A DNA stretch of 64,000 nt from Hibiscus mutabilis (lineage: Eukaryota > Streptophyta > Magnoliopsida > Malvales > Malvaceae), in contig CM033726.1 of NCBI GenBank assembly GCA_019671005.1, forward strand, positions 19,093,608 to 19,157,607, in the 5' to 3' direction. A program made the translations under genes and the position numbers. Below are positions 22,826-34,025 of the stretch, one piece after another (the stretch's first letter is position 1; every line of letters begins with the position of its first letter). The notes under the pieces are model-generated. The model saw nothing but the letters and a program-made list of their open reading frames with translations, was not told the DNA's origin and made no database searches.

Positions 22826-24997
22826 TGTAACACCCTCAACCCGGATGTTGCAATTAGGCCACAAGCCCGAACCACTCCCATAAATTTTTTTACTTTAAAA
22901 AACCAGTAAAACCAATCTCAAACATCCAACATGTCATAACCAGAGCATTAAAATCCATGCTTACTTAAAAACCATTCAAAATAGTTAAAGGAACTCCAGA
23001 TACAGTAATAGAATATTTGACCAATACAAGTTAAGTCAAATAGAGTTACAAATACATAGGGCCATATGAATACATAGCTCACTACATCTAAGTACTTGTA
23101 CTCTACCAAGAGACCAATTTTGGATCCTTGCTTCGATGGTGCTCCGCTACACTCGAACTATCTATCAACCTACGAACGGAAACAACAATTCCGAATTCTG
23201 AGCTAACAAAGCTCAGTGGATACACAACCACTCGACCAAGCTTCAAGTGAATCATGATTAAGAGCATGCTATGATATGATGTCAAGATAGGATAAGCATT
23301 GGAGCTACCATAACCGCCTAAACACATGTTATAAGCAAACAACACCTCAATAGCAACATAAAAGTAAACAAACCATGAGTGAGGCCCAATGTCACCCAAC
23401 ACTGGAAGGCCCACCCATGCTCAGAATCTCACATCGAGCTACTCGGAATCTCACATCGAGCAAATATCATAAACCTAAAATCTCACATCATATGGCCTTC
23501 AATTTATCACCCGGAATCTCATATCGGATGGCCTTCATGTGTTACAACACTCACTCACTGGTATCCAGATCCCATCAAACAAGGACTTATAACCAAATAA
23601 GTGCCCTTACCTGGCACGACCACAAATGATCCACCAAAGATCCCTAAAACTCGCTTACCAAGCAATTTACTTTCATTTCAATACTCAATTAACCACTTAA
23701 TCCATATAAGCAAGGAGGAACATACATTCTCGATCTTACCAGTCATTTTATATCATAAGGGACCCATTAGAACCTTTATCACAATTTATAAAACCCCCAA
23801 ACTCAAAACGTAAAAACTTGGGCAGATTGCCCAGCGAGTATCGATACTCTAAGGTGAATATTGGTACTCCCCTCTAGGTATCGATACTCCATGCTGAGTA
23901 CCATACGCCATTTAGGTTCGAAAGAATTTGGCTCTTGCCACGTACCGATACGCTACGTTTCGTACCGGTACCCTATATCAATACTGGGATCGCCTCGTAC
24001 CGATATGCCTACCTTAGCGTACCAGCACGCAAAACCTTTCCAAGCAATGCAACAGTGGGTACTGATACGCCTCGAGCGTACCGGTACACCACAGCCTCTC
24101 TGGAGTTCTACTCTAACGAGGGCTATCGATACGCAGAGAAGCGTACCGGTACGCCTCTCATAGTTCAACCCCTGAGATGCAAAGGAGTACCGGTACGTAA
24201 CCACCCCGTACCGGTACTCGAGCCCCGATTTTGAAACCTGGAGCTCGAGATTGTACCAAACCCTCCGTCATCCTCTATGGTTAAGTCCCAAAATGTTCCT
24301 ACACGTTATTTGAAGTCATTAGGTTAGTTTCTAGCCATTTTTACCCTTAAACATCAACGATTACAAGATTTACCATAGATGTTAGAAGTGTACTAACCTC
24401 AGATTTTAAGCTAAGAAGAAGCCCTAACTCTACCTCAAGCTTTCTTCTTCCCTTGAGCCTTTGAACAATCCCCAACCTCTTTAAGTACAAAGAAGTGTTA
24501 TAAACGATTTACAACATGGTTTGGAGATTAAAAAGAGTTTAAGAGATGATTTAACAACAATAAATGGGATTTAAAACACCATTCACGTTCTCACTCCAAA
24601 ACCCCTACCAAAACCCCTTTTTCCACCATTTCAAGCAAAACTTACCTTGGATTGTAGATCCTTTGATGCCTAACAACTTTTCCTTCTATACAAATTTAGG
24701 ATTCCAACATAAAACTGATAAAGGTGGAGCTTTTTCCCTCAACTCTAATAGAGAGAAGATGAAGAGGGTGGAAGAGTTTTTGGGGGACAAGGTGGCTTCA
24801 TCACCTTACAACACTCTGCAGCTCATAAACTCTCCCCACTCTCATCTTTTCTCAAATTATGAAATTACCACAAGGCTCCTCTCAAAAACCCCATAACTCA
24901 AGCCCAAAACCAAAACCAGCCCACCAAGGTGACCCAAACGCGAGGCCCATGACTCGGGTTAGCCCGACGCTCGGGTTCCCAAAACTGGGTCGTTACA
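22826..24997 (+). repeat. Solo LTR inside the Athila element, 2172 bp
   Basis: It begins TGTAACACCC and ends GGTCGTTACA, with no primer-binding site, polypurine tract or coding next to it. The Athila Gag frame stops exactly at its right edge and resumes exactly at its left edge (minus strand). Flanking 5-mers are tttac and tttgt, a target duplication with two mismatches. It belongs to the same broad family as the chromovirus LTRs at 38470 and 46278, sharing the start and the palindrome cluster. Unequal recombination between two LTRs is the usual origin. Strand is arbitrary. Confidence 0.8.
23828..24225. repeat. Cluster of palindromic GTACCGGTAC-type motifs
   Basis: About 14 copies of a 10-12 bp motif of the form gtaYcgRtac occur here, many perfectly palindromic: gagtatcgatactc, cgtaccggtacg, gtaccgatacg. 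They are irregularly spaced at 20-50 bp. The same cluster recurs in the related LTRs at 39420-39745 and 47250-47590. Confidence 0.85.
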
Positions 24998-25749
24998 TTT
25001 GTTCTCGACTTGTTTGCCACTCCAAGAAGCAACAAATTTGCATTGTTCTTTCCCTTTTTGCCAAGCATCCTCTATGTCACTTGGCAATGTTCCTTCTTTA
25101 TTTAACTGAGTGATATTCCCAATGGTGATTGCTTCAAAATGCTCATTGCTTGTCATTGTGACTTTAGTATCACTTAGGAAGTTTTCTTGCACTATGGGAC
25201 TCAAGTTTTAAACGATTTGTCCATTGTCTTCTCGGTTTGGAATTTCATAATCCCTTTGAGCTAGTTGTCGTGGCATGTTGTTCAGGATGTTCAAAATCAA
25301 TTTTGTGTGATTTTCAATTTTTATGCTTGTTTCTTCAATATCTTGACGTTGAGCATCCATAGCCTCCCTAGAGTATAAGTTCTTTTGCCAAGACATGTGT
25401 GTTGCAGCAACAAAGCTATAATCATCATAGAAACCTTTTTGATCTTCGCACGAATAGCTTGGCTGTTGTTGAGGTCTGTTTTATCGTGGCATCTGTATTG
25501 CAGCAGCAATGCTATTATCGTAAGCAAAAATTTTAGCTCCTTGATCATACCATGGAAAATTTTGCTAGTAATGTCATCGGTTGTAAGCTCCAATATGGTC
25601 TCTAATTCTCATTCTTTGATCCTCTATGTTCCTAGAAGTGCCCAAAATAAATAAAACTAAAAATATTGTTAGAAAAATAAACAATAAATAAAAATAATCA
25701 TAAAATAAAACAAAGACAAGTAAAATCAAAACAATTAATTCCGTTGCAA
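24998..25749 (-). pseudogene. Athila Gag C-terminal fragment
   Basis: The minus strand reads a coiled-coil-like segment (ETSIKIENHTKLILNIL), then a GTLPSDIE box and a SGKQVE box. Order and spacing match the Athila Gag C-terminus, where an LPSDTE box and an LRSGK box are typical. It is broken by at least one stop (near 25205) and by the solo LTR immediately after QVENK. Confidence 0.7.
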
Positions 25750-25767
25750 TCCCCAGTAACGGCACCA
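25750..25767 (-). other. Primer-binding site, tRNA-Asp type
   Basis: The minus strand reads tggtgccgttactgggga, six bases after the LTR end. It is close to the tRNA-Asp complement tggcgccgttgccgggga that Athila elements are known to use. Confidence 0.85.
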
Positions 25768-25773
25768 AAAACA

Positions 25774-27370
25774 TGTTGTGAATGTGAGAGTGCTTGGCAA
25801 AATAGTAGAAAAATATGTTGGAAATGTCTGAAAATAGTGCCAAGACTAAGTCTTTTGCGTGCAAGTATACATGGTCGACAAGTAATACATCAATAAGCTA
25901 AGTATCGATCCCATATAGATTGACTTGGAATTTAACTGCTTTGATTGTTTACTTGTTAAGGGAAAAAGATTGTTGAGTTGAAATTGGTTTTGAAAGTGAT
26001 TTAAGGAAAAGAAATGAAAATAAAATAAAAACGTTGGCAACAAAGGGTTTTCAAATGTGTGATAAGCGTTGGCAAGGGATGCCTGGTTTTCACGCTATTC
26101 ATGCCATATCGGCCTTTAATAATGTTCTGTCTTGGCATTGTTTGCCGAGCAGATTCAAAGTTGGCATTGCATTTGTCGATGGCAATGCCCTAAATTAACC
26201 ATGTAAAAACCCCTATATGTCTATAGTGTATGTTTTTCATAAATTAATTTGATTAAGTCCCAATCTATACTCTTGAGGGGTAGACTCACTCCCGAAGTAA
26301 GTTCATCTACTTGAACATCTTCTGTCGAAGCTTCTCGCCTTAGAATCTGAAAACTGATCGTTGCCACCCAATTATGTTAAGATATTGAGTTGCAATAGGC
26401 AAACTATGTCAGCGGTCACTTGGCATAGAATTTATAAAACTGTAAAACATGCCAGATGAGCAAAATGATGCCAAAACATTTTGATTATTAAAAACTAAAC
26501 AAGAAAACAGAGTTTCAACGTAAACATCCCCCACCAACTATTAAATTAGTTCATGGTGAGGGTATCAACTATAAAACCTCCATCGTTTCTCAACCATATC
26601 ATCATTTAAAAATAAAAATAACTAAACAAAGAGAATGGGCAAGAAGGGGATCCATCGATGCAGCCCTTCAATGGCTCCAAGCCCTCGGTCTAGCTAGTCG
26701 AACCACGCAACCTTCCTTTTCTAATCACCAATGAATGGTCCTTCAAAAATCTCCACATTATGTGCTTGCTTGAATTCTTTAAATAGGCGTGCAAGGATAA
26801 CCCAAGATAAGCCTTGAAAATTGAATTTTGAATGCGCGAGGGATAAGGGATGTGATCATCTTATCGAGATTTGAAGTGATAAGTTGATCAGGTTTTCACT
26901 AGGACTGACGTCATCTGCTGACGATCTTTTGCCAGCCGAGCTCGACATCGTTTGGTCCATCTGTGCCAGATAACTTGGCATCCTATTTTTTTGGCATCCT
27001 ATTTTTTCAGAGTTTGCCCAAATGCTATTTTTTCGCAGTCTGATCTGGTCCTATTTTCTCGGGCTGGTGTTGCCAAGGGTTCTTGGCATAACTTTTCTGG
27101 CATCTATTGCCAAGGAAGCTTAGCATTGCTCTTTTGGTCCTCTTGTTTTCTGCGCCTACACTGCTCTGCTCTGCCATGCCTGCATGCATGTGTCCTGCAT
27201 CAAAACCAGCAAAATAACCCTTCACACTGACATAAACACAGAAAATCCCCTATCTCCTAACTCCTTATGCAAATGCATGAAATTATCATCTAAATGCAAC
27301 TAAATTTACTTAAAGGACTAACAAAAGCATTGTAAAATAAGCATAAAATAGTACTTTTGAGGAGGTAACA
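25774..27370 (-). repeat. Athila 5' LTR, 1597 bp
   Basis: Plus-strand ends are TGTTGTG and GGTAACA, so the termini are TGTT/AACA. The right edge is followed at once by gypsy coding sequence of another element. The repeated words 'ttggcat' and 'gccaag' are frequent in this LTR and in the internal region. Confidence 0.9.
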
Positions 27371-30205
27371 CTTGTCACTTTATTTTAGTTTGCTGAGCTC
27401 TTTCTTCGGGTAGTGCTCCTATCTCAATGTACTTGGCGATCGGTGTCATCTATGTAACGCCCATAATGAGTTCATACACTTGTTCTACTGTGAACGTTGT
27501 TTATTGTTTTTGTTCCATAAGAAACTTTCATCTCCTTTGGATTTCCAGCGTTGCTGCTAACCTTGCCAGAAAATCCGCTCTCATATTGTCTCCTCTAGGG
27601 ATTTGCTTGATAGTGTATTGATTAAATTTTACTACAAGTCATGCATAATGCGTAATTAGTCTAATTGACAATAAAATGAAATTTTAAGAATGGATTATAT
27701 AATTTATATTAAAATATTAATTCTTTGGTACTATTTGATTCACCAACTAATGATAACGGATGAGTGTTTCATCATGGACTTTATTTTCCACTGACAGCTG
27801 CTTTGCCGATAATTAGGAATAGGTGAAGATTTGTATGCACTCAACTCGTAGTCTAAGCGCTAACTCTAACCCAGCTACAAAGGCCTCACACTTCACAACA
27901 TTATTGGAGATGGGAAAGGCAAAAATGTGTATGTGCTGCCACTCTTTATTAGCCAAGGGCCCTGACAATAGCACGTCAGCTCCTGCCGCATTGACAACTA
28001 CAGAACCATCCACGTGTAAGGTCCATCTCTGCGAGCTAGGCGATCCATGGTCCTTTTCTTGGGAAAGCTCTTACTAAGGTTCAATGGTTTGAGTGCCTGC
28101 ATCAAAGTCTATTCGAATAATCCCTCTATCGGCAGAGAAAACATACATTTCGCAACAAAATCTGCCAAAACTTGAGCCTTGACTGCTCTTTGCGGTTGAT
28201 AATTGACTTTAAATTCACTCAACTCGATCCCCTACTTCAACATCCGGTCCTGTATATCCACTCTACTCAAGATGTCCTTCAAAGGTTGATCTGATAGAAC
28301 TGTCACCTGATGGGCTTGGAAATAATAGTAAAGCTTCCTGGTTGCTACCACTAAAGCGAACACTATTTTTTTAGCTCTTGTGTACCTTCACTCTACGGGC
28401 TAAAGGATCCTCCTTGCATAATAGACTGGTCTTTGAATATCATCCTCTTCTTATCTAGTATAGTTATGATGGTTTCATCTGTGGTAATCAAGTACATATA
28501 CAAAATATCTCCTTCTCTCGGTGTTTTCCTTGCAAATCCTTAAAAAAAGGGAGGCACTTGTCCGCCAACCTGGAAACAAATATGTTTAGCGCTACCACCT
28601 TCCCATTTAATTTTTGAATATCCTTGGTGTTCGTCGGGGGCTGAAGGTCCGTAATAGCTTTGATCTTTTTTGGATTTACCTCAATGCCTCTCTCTAAGAT
28701 AAAAAAATTTGAGAAATTTTCTTGTTCTTACCCTGAAAGCGCACTTCTTAGGATTCAACCTCATTCCATAAAGTCGAAGAACATCAAAAACTTCTTGCAA
28801 ATCTACCAAGTGTTGCTCCAAAGAGGTACTCTTGTTCAAAATGTAGTCTACATAAACTTCCATGTTTCTGCCAATTTGATGACAAAAATTTTTGTTAACC
28901 AGGCGTTGGTACGTTGCCCCTACATTTTTGAGCCCAAAAAGAATTACCTTGTAGCAATAAAGACAATCCTCTTTTACAAAAGTTGTCTTCTCTTTGTTTT
29001 CTTCTACCATCGGTATCTGGTTATAGCCTAGAAAAGCATCCGTGAAGCTCATATACATGTGCCCAGTTGAGGCATCAACCAATCTGTCAATCAAGGGGAG
29101 CAGGAGACTATCTTTTGGACATATCTTGTAGAGGTTGGTGAAATCAACACACATTCGTCATTTTCCACTTGACTTCTTAACCATCACTACATTGGTGAGC
29201 CATTGGGGTACTTTACTTCTTGGATAAATCTTACTACAAGAAACTTCTCAGTTTCTTGTCTGATTGCTTGTACCTTTTTTTTAGAAAATTTCTTCTTCTT
29301 TTACTTGATGGGTTTGATCACTTGGTTAACCTGCAAAAAATGCTTAATTATCTTTGATTTATCCATGGCATGTCCGCAGCAAGCCATGTGAATACATCTG
29401 CATTATCCCTTAGCAACTTCAAAAGCCTCATCCTGTGATGCTTGTCTATCCCTGATGATATCCTAGTAATTTTTGTAAGCTCACCATGGTACAGCTCTAT
29501 ATTCTCTATTTCATCCACTGGCTCTGGCTTGTTGCACATGTCTATCTCCTTTACATCAATACTTTCCAAGTTTATCATAATCTTGCTTAAAACATTAACC
29601 TTATGTCCTCTCATCTGTACTGCGACTTCTTCTCCGCTGTGCTCATGACCCTTCTGCCTCTGAGCTAACTGGAGGGACAGAATGTGGCACTGCTTCACCA
29701 CCTTTTGGTCAGCATGCATTGAACCTTCTCCTAAAGGTGTAGGGAATTTGACCTGTAGGTAGAATGGGGTCGCAATCATCTTGGCTTTTCTAACCAAAGG
29801 CCCACCAAAGATGTCATTGTATGCCGACGGGTTATCTATGACTAAAAAATTAGCCATTTGAGTGATTTTGTTACCATCATCACCAATAGTTATCGGCAAC
29901 TAAATAGAGTCTTTTACCTCTATGCGTTGATTACTAAACCCATATACTAAACTCGCAAGTTTATACTTTGCTTCTGGGATTCCCATATGTTTAAACGCAT
30001 TCTAGCTTAGCACCTCCACTGTGCTACCTGTATCCACCAAAATTCTCTTCACATCATAACCTGCTATCAAAGTTTTGACAACAATGGGGTCATTACTCTC
30101 CTCGTCCAAGATCTTATCTTCCTCTCTCTTAGAGAAAGAGACTTGTCAGGGATCTCTATATTTCATTTTTTTTCATTGTACTTGCCGAAACTGACATCAC
30201 ACTAT
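27371..30205 (-). pseudogene. gypsy pol: linker, RT, RNase H (decayed)
   Basis: From right to left: the protease-RT linker (MANFLVIDNPSAYND box, 29348-29899, including RLLKLLRDNADVFTWLAADMP), RT at 28681-29154 (CVDFTNLYKICPKD, LPLIDRLVDASTGH, FGLKNVGATYQRLV), RNase H near 28013-27813 (MDGSVVV-AAG, VKCEAFVAGLELA), and at 27460-27380 the YIEIGALPEE linker that precedes integrase. The RT active box reads YVDYI in place of YVDDM, so a catalytic Asp is lost. Several stops and frameshifts are present. Confidence 0.88.
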
Positions 30206-30804
30206 TGACACGGGCCGCGAGTTGAGGTCTGAGTCGTTGTCGCAACAAGCTGCGCAAGGGGTTCAAAGGCATACTTTGGGCTCCAAAAGACCACCAAACT
30301 GGCCCGATCCGTGGGAAGATCCAAGAAGACATAGTAATTACCATAGTAAATTATCTTTAATTTAATTAAAGATAATTGAAGATAATTCCCACATTATCTA
30401 TTGTTTGAAATTTAAAATTCAAATGATGTAGATAAGATAGAGGCTCTCATCTTGACCGTCGATGTAAATCTGTATAGACCGTTGGATTAGAGGGAACTCA
30501 ACTATAAATAGATACCTTTCCCCTCCTCATTTTGTATTCAGTATCCAAGTTTCCAAGGAATAAAGGCATTTACTCTGAATCCTCTGAGTGTTCTTGTGTT
30601 CTTTTCTTTGTTCTTAGGCGTTCTTTCCGAAGTTCTTCTTCGCTCACCTCTTTTGATCCGATTCCGCGTAGAACGCTTTGCGTTTGTCGGTGCTTGGGAA
30701 GTTTGATCTTCCGAGAGGGTTGAAAAAGCTTACTTAGGCGTTTGTCTTGAGTCACATCGCCTAAGGCCGTACGGTGGGCTGGTTAGAAATCTAGCCACGT
30801 GACA
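30206..30804 (+). repeat. TR-GAG 5' LTR, 599 bp
   Basis: Ends are TGACACGGGCC and CCACGTGACA, with TGACA-type termini. A TATA-like stretch (actataaatagata) lies near 30505, about 300 bp before the LTR end, and is a plausible promoter. The left LTR has a 10-bp insertion (gaagataatt) relative to the right one. Confidence 0.93.
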
Positions 30805-30806
30805 GT

Positions 30807-30818
30807 TGGTATCAGAGC
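30807..30818 (+). other. Primer-binding site, tRNA-iMet
   Basis: tggtatcagagc, a perfect 12-base match to the complement of the initiator tRNA-Met 3' end, two bases after the LTR. Confidence 0.93.
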
Positions 30819-30867
30819 CTTGTTCGAGCGACGTGAGCTAGTTCGAGGCACGAAGCATCGAGTAGAG

Positions 30868-33357
30868 ATGACACCAAAAAAGGGAGAGAATGCTGCTGCG
30901 AGCCAGAAGGGTGTGGAGACCCAGGCGGACAAAGGAAGTCGAGCAAACTCGAGGGACAAGTTGTCGACACTCGAGGAGAGGGTCACCAGGCTTGAGGGAT
31001 CTATGAAGGATTCTGTGGAGCGACTCGACGTGGTGGATACACGGATCGAGGATTTGGATGACCATGGTGATCAATCAGAGGGAAAGAGAGATGCTCTCGA
31101 AGCCATGTTGGAGGCATTGAGGGTAGAAATGGTGGATCTAAAGGCGGAAGTGATGGTTTATTAGGATGACATGCGGAACGGTGTGTTAACCACGACGACA
31201 CCTAGACCGATGAAGGACATTCCGAAGCCAAGAGAGTTCAAGGGGAACAGGTCGGCGAAAGATGTTGAGAACTTCATTTGGTGCATGGAGCGGTACTTCC
31301 GGGCAATGAGCATCACAGACGATGCCGAGAAGGTAAATATTGTTGTTGTTTACTTGACTGACGTTGCTTTGTTATGGTGGCGACGTAGGTGCCTTGATGA
31401 AAATAGTGGGGGCACAGGCATTGGAACATGGGAGGAGTTCCAAGCGGAGTTCAAGCAGCAGTTTTGCCCGAGTAACACGGAGAAAGAAGCCAGAACCAAG
31501 TTTAGGAGGCTTCGACACGATGGATCCATTGCGGATTACATCCAGGAGTTTAGTGAGCTACAACTCCTTATCCCCGGCTTGTGTGAGAATGATGCGCTTT
31601 TCACGTTTATGGATGGATTGAAGCCATGGGCCAGGACCTAGTTAGAGCGGAGGGATGTGCAGGAACTTTCCAAAGCCCTAGCCATTGCGGAGTCCTTGAC
31701 CGATTATAGTGCTTACAAGTCCATTGAGTCCAAGTCTTTCAAGCCCCATGGCAAGGGTATTGGTGGGAGAGACGAGGACGTGTCTGGAGATAGCAGCGAT
31801 GATGGCAAGGAGAGGCCATCGTCCAAGCCAAACCGGTATGCGAAGCCAGATGATCGAAAGGATCGAGGATCCATAAGGTGTTACCATTGTGATGGTCCAC
31901 ACGTAGTGAAAGACTGTCCCAAGAAGAGGAGCCGCCTCGATGCCATTGTCCAGGAGGACGACAAGTCAGATGGAGAACCCGGTAGAGTTGGTGCAATCGC
32001 TAGCATCAAAGGAGGGAAGCTGGGGGGAAAAGTATATCAAAAATGTTACCGATGTAAGGGGCCGCATTTAGCGCAAAAATGCCCTGGTCGAGTCAAGAAG
32101 TCCAAGGAGGACGAGCCCGAGAGTGATGAGGCTGCGAAGCTTGGCTCGATGATATTAGATTCTGTCAAGGCGAGGAAGGGCCAGAAGCAGAATGGGTTGA
32201 TGTTTGTCGACATCAACGTGGCGGGACGATCGAGGAGTGTTTTGGTAGACACCGGGGCAAGCAATCTGTTCATGTCTAGGAAGGTTGCCGAGAAGCTTGG
32301 TCTTAAAGTTGTGGATTCAACCGGTAAGATCAAGGCGGTAAATTCAATGGAAGTTCCAGTTGTGGGAACAGTGCGGAAGATCGAGTTGCAGATTGGGGAT
32401 TGGAAGGCCAAGGATAATTTCAAGGTAATCGAGCTAGATGACTTTGATTTTATTTTGGGACTAAACTTCCTTGACCGTATTGAAGCTCTCATCATTCCAT
32501 ATGCCAACGTCGTGTGCATCTTGGATCCGAGACAACGGTACGGTGTGCCTGTGTACCGAGACAACAGGCGAGGAACCAAGAAGCTGACAGCCATTCAGCT
32601 TGTCGAAGATGCTCCAAGCCAAGGAGGCATCGAGTTGGAGGCGACAGTTGGGGACACTACCTTGGATGGGCAAGAGTTGCCCGAGGCAGTTGGCATGAAG
32701 GCCGTCGAGGAGCCATCCATGAGCGAGGTGGCCGATGTATCGAACTTCAATGGAAGAGAAGTTTCGATGGGATTTGCATTGCCGAGGAGCAATGGGGCAT
32801 CAAACTTCAGGGACGAAGGATTGATGTGTAGAGTAAATGCTGGGAAAATGAGTGAGGTACGTCTTCAGCACGGTGATAGTGTTTTACAGTTTGATTTGCC
32901 GGATTTGTTGGGTGTAGGGCGTAGAAAACCTAACCCATCAGATGGAGTTGCCAAGACTTGGTGCGGGCCGAAGCAACCACTCAAAGTACCGAGGATTCGT
33001 TCGGTGTTTAACGTGAAGGCATCCAAGTTTGTGCACAAGGATCGGGAGAGTCCAGATCGGGGCAAGTCAGAACTGGTAGGAAAAAGTTCCTACGATCAAG
33101 ATGTGCCTGGGAAGTTGATTTTGCATGGCGGTGCGAGCCAAGGTGAGCAGTCCTTATGGGGGGACAACCGAATCAGAGCCCGGTGCTCTTTATGGGGAGA
33201 GCGGTCCTTATGGGGGGACAATCAAGCCAGATCCCGAGTTGGGAGCAAGCCAAGGTGCGCGGAAGGAAGCTCCAGAATCGATCTCAACTTTGTTCGAGAG
33301 GAGCGACGAGGGCGTCGCCAAGTTTGGTGGGGGAGGTTGACACGGGCCGCGAGTTGA
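30868..33357 (+). pseudogene. Gag-protease of the TR-GAG, two premature stops
   Basis: From the ATG at 30868 one frame runs about 830 codons, interrupted only by TAG at 31162 and TAG at 31639. It shows an N-terminal coiled coil (LEERVTRLEGSM), a retrotransposon Gag domain (WRRRCLDEN and FKQQFCPSN boxes, 31200-31640), two zinc knuckles of C-x2-C-x3-H-x4-C type (CYHCDGPHVVKDC near 31880, CYRCKGPHLAQKC near 32045), and a retropepsin-like protease with VDTGAS (near 32250) and FILGLNFL (near 32455). The last 200 bp fit better in a second frame, suggesting a late frameshift near 33125. The copy is probably dead as it stands. Confidence 0.85.
33323..33337 (+). other. Polypurine tract of the TR-GAG
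   Basis: tttggtgggggaggt, directly before the TG of the 3' LTR. Confidence 0.85.
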
Positions 33358-33924
33358 GGTCCGAGTCGTTGTCGCAACAAGGTGCGCAAGGGGTTCAAAG
33401 GCATACTTTGGGCTCCAAAAGACCACCAAACTGGCCCGGTCCGTGGGAAGATCCAAGAAGACATAGTAATTACCATAGTAAATTATCTTTAATTTAATTA
33501 AAGATAATTCCCACATTATCTATTGTTTGAAATTTAAAATTCAAATGTTGTAGATAAGATAGAGGCTCTCATCTTGACCGTCGATGTAAATCTGTATAGA
33601 CCGTTGGATTGGAGGGAACTCAACTATAAATAGATACCTTCCCCTCCTCATTTTGTATTCAGTATCCAAGTTTCCAAGGAATAAAGGCATTTACTCTAAA
33701 TCCTCTTAGTGTTCTTGTGTTCTTTTCTTTGTTCTTGAGCGTTCTTTCGAAGTTCTTCTTCGCTCATCTCTTTTGATCCGATTCCGCGTAGAACGCTTTG
33801 CGTTTGTCGGTGCTTGGGAAGTTTGATCTTCTGAGAGGGTTGAAAAGACTTACTTAGGCGTTTGTCTTGAGTCACATCGCCTAAGGCCGCACGGTGGGCT
33901 GGTTGGAAATCTAGCCACGTGACA
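33338..33924 (+). repeat. TR-GAG 3' LTR, 587 bp
   Basis: Same ends as the 5' LTR. By eye the two differ at roughly 15-20 single positions plus the 10-bp indel, about 3 percent, so the insertion is not very recent. Confidence 0.93.
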
Positions 33925-34025
33925 CTATGCATATGTGCCTTGCGTTTAGAACTGACTGGGACCACTATTCATCCGCTCTGATGATCATGTTGACGGTTCC
34001 TCTATGCCCTTGATTGTCCATTTCT

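Larger units (their letters stand above)
18715..27370 (-). mobile_element. Athila-type gypsy element, nonautonomous, truncated
   Basis: Two direct repeats bound this element: a full LTR at 25774-27370 and a truncated one at 18715-19926. A primer-binding site next to the right LTR matches tRNA-Asp (usual for Athila), and a polypurine tract adjoins the left one, so the element reads on the minus strand. The internal part is about 5.8 kb and includes a 2.2-kb solo LTR inserted later. Recognisable coding is limited to a Gag C-terminal part and a 3' ORF; I see no RT or integrase. It is a deletion derivative that would depend on proteins from elsewhere. It sits inside a different gypsy element on its right flank. 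Confidence 0.85.
30206..33924 (+). mobile_element. TR-GAG: Gag-protease-only LTR retrotransposon
   Basis: Two LTRs (30206-30804 and 33338-33924) with a canonical tRNA-iMet primer-binding site and a polypurine tract flank only 2.5 kb of internal DNA. Coding consists of Gag with two zinc knuckles and an aspartic protease; there is no RT, RNase H or integrase. Plants are known to carry such nonautonomous terminal-repeat retrotransposons with a GAG domain (TR-GAG). Flanking 4-mers ctat/ctat (perhaps actat including one LTR base) are the target duplication. The host reading frame, a gypsy pol on the other strand, is continuous across it. Confidence 0.9.

Noticed and set aside
22282..22830. 182-codon plus-strand open frame
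   Set aside because: It is serine-rich antisense of the Athila Gag spacer, whose minus-strand reading fits the element.
18715..27370. Simple intact Athila insertion with LTRs of 1.2 kb
   Set aside because: The primer-binding site at 25750-25767 shows that the right LTR begins at 25774, not at 26174 where the two copies start to match. The left copy is therefore truncated.
18335..30205. Integrase end at 18335-18714 and RT/RNase H at 27371-30205 as two halves of one gypsy element split by the Athila
   Set aside because: The pieces do not abut in the protein map (the integrase core is missing) and the sequences belong to different Tat subfamilies: the RNase H and linker right of 27371 differ clearly from the first element, whereas the integrase end resembles it closely.
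30570..30755. Short minus-strand open frame in the TR-GAG LTR (also in the 3' LTR)
   Set aside because: LTR sequence with promoter and leader role on the plus strand; the frame has no known domain and is charged low-complexity.
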